Below, in pieces: positions 63,783-64,000 of a stretch of 64,000 bases of DNA. The notes below the pieces were generated by a model, which ran no database searches, had not been told where the DNA came from, and saw nothing but the letters and a program-made list of their open reading frames with translations. This stretch comes from Thermomicrobium sp. 4228-Ro. GTDB lineage: Bacteria > Chloroflexota > Chloroflexia > Thermomicrobiales > Thermomicrobiaceae. Within the stretch, counting starts at the first letter, position 1, and each line of letters opens with the position of its first letter. The translations under genes and the position numbers were made by a program. The stretch covers positions 1,612,001-1,676,000 of the forward strand of contig NZ_JAPFQM010000001.1 of the NCBI RefSeq assembly GCF_026241205.1. The letters are read 5' to 3'.

Positions 63783-64000
63783 CTACCCCTTCGGCAAGAG
63801 CGGTGGCGATGTCTCTGTCGTCTGGAGCGTGAAGTTCACGCTCACGGACTGCCAGTCCGGCTCGTACGGTGCAGCGAGGATCGGTCGCAGACCAGCGTGC
63901 TCGAGTCGGCTCGCGATCGCTTCTGCCGCGGTGCGCTCCGGGCACCAGGTGAAGATCGCCGGTCCAGCTCCGCTCGGCCAGGCCCAACGGGCTCCAGCGG
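63783..64000 (-). CDS. C-terminal part of a GHMP-kinase-like protein (cut by window end)
   Basis: About 72 residues are visible in a frame open to the window edge, ending at TAG 63783-63785. The stretch WPSGAGPAIFTWCPER resembles the GHMP-kinase substrate loop (SGxGPxxF), and the C-terminus continues with alternating strand and helix. It could be a homoserine, mevalonate or ISP kinase; the visible part does not tell which. Confidence 0.5.
   Translation of the reverse strand, partial: AGARWAWPSGAGPAIFTWCPERTAAEAIASRLEHAGLRPILAAPYEPDWQSVSVNFTLQTTETSPPLLPKG

Noticed and set aside
1-64000. CRISPR arrays, insertion sequences, rRNA genes, riboswitches
   Set aside because: No regularly spaced repeats, transposase motifs, rRNA or recognisable riboswitch folds were found by reading the sequence; a covariance-model scan was not possible here.

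Overview
The window looks like chromosomal DNA of a GC-rich, probably thermophilic bacterium. The closest fit is the Thermomicrobia branch of Chloroflexota (Thermomicrobium- or Sphaerobacter-like). That placement is an inference from gene content: a TilS-Hpt fusion followed by ftsH, a HerA/Mre11-like pair, PASTA kinase, CysM-CysO-Mec genes and a UGSC-family operon. No rRNA or species-level marker is present. Genes are dense, often overlap by 4 bp (ATGA/GTGA), and many start with GTG.

Layout. 1-9.2 kb: the end of a membrane protein, an S9 peptidase, a HerA helicase with an Mre11/SbcD-like nuclease, a divergent GAF-GAF histidine kinase, a FabI-like reductase and an M42 peptidase. 9.4-16.4 kb: a MacB-type ABC exporter (ATPase plus large FtsX permease) run together with a YibE/F protein and an O6-alkylguanine methyltransferase, then rhomboid. 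16.5-23 kb: an EamA/M20 peptidase/HAD operon, a J-domain membrane protein, a metallo-beta-lactamase-fold hydrolase, a lipoprotein with an internal duplication and an enoyl-CoA hydratase. 23.1-25.6 kb: two tandem paralogous proteins of unknown function.

25.9-34.5 kb is a visibly AT-richer block lying between tRNA-Gly(CCC) and tRNA-Ala(CGC). Its genes all read leftward: an M20 carbamoylase/allantoate amidohydrolase remnant, a polysaccharide deacetylase, an unidentified remnant, a CobW GTPase, a PotD/A/B/C-type ABC importer and L-asparaginase. Almost all are broken by single-base deletions or in-frame stops, so this is an imported nitrogen-scavenging operon in decay.

34.6-39.4 kb: two tRNAs, ftsH and tilS-hpt. 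39.5-45.4 kb: a leftward operon with a near-consensus promoter. It encodes both CoA-transferase subunits, a small CxxC NifU-like protein, a UGSC-family protein whose key position is an in-frame UGA (a likely selenoprotein with a candidate SECIS hairpin), a GWTDGLP-motif companion and three short-chain dehydrogenases with an expanded nucleotide-binding loop. This is the most interesting part of the window.

45.7-57.4 kb: PcrA/UvrD-type helicase, pyruvate phosphate dikinase, and a rightward run of a nucleotidyltransferase-like protein, a metallophosphoesterase, a cyclase-family hydrolase and two APC permeases, followed by a PsiE-like protein. 57.4-64 kb: a ComEC-tail-like protein, a PASTA Ser/Thr kinase, and a carrier-protein-dependent cysteine synthesis set (CysM, CysO, Mec) facing a rhodanese-MoeB protein that would activate the carrier. 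A thioesterase and the end of a GHMP-kinase-like gene close the window.
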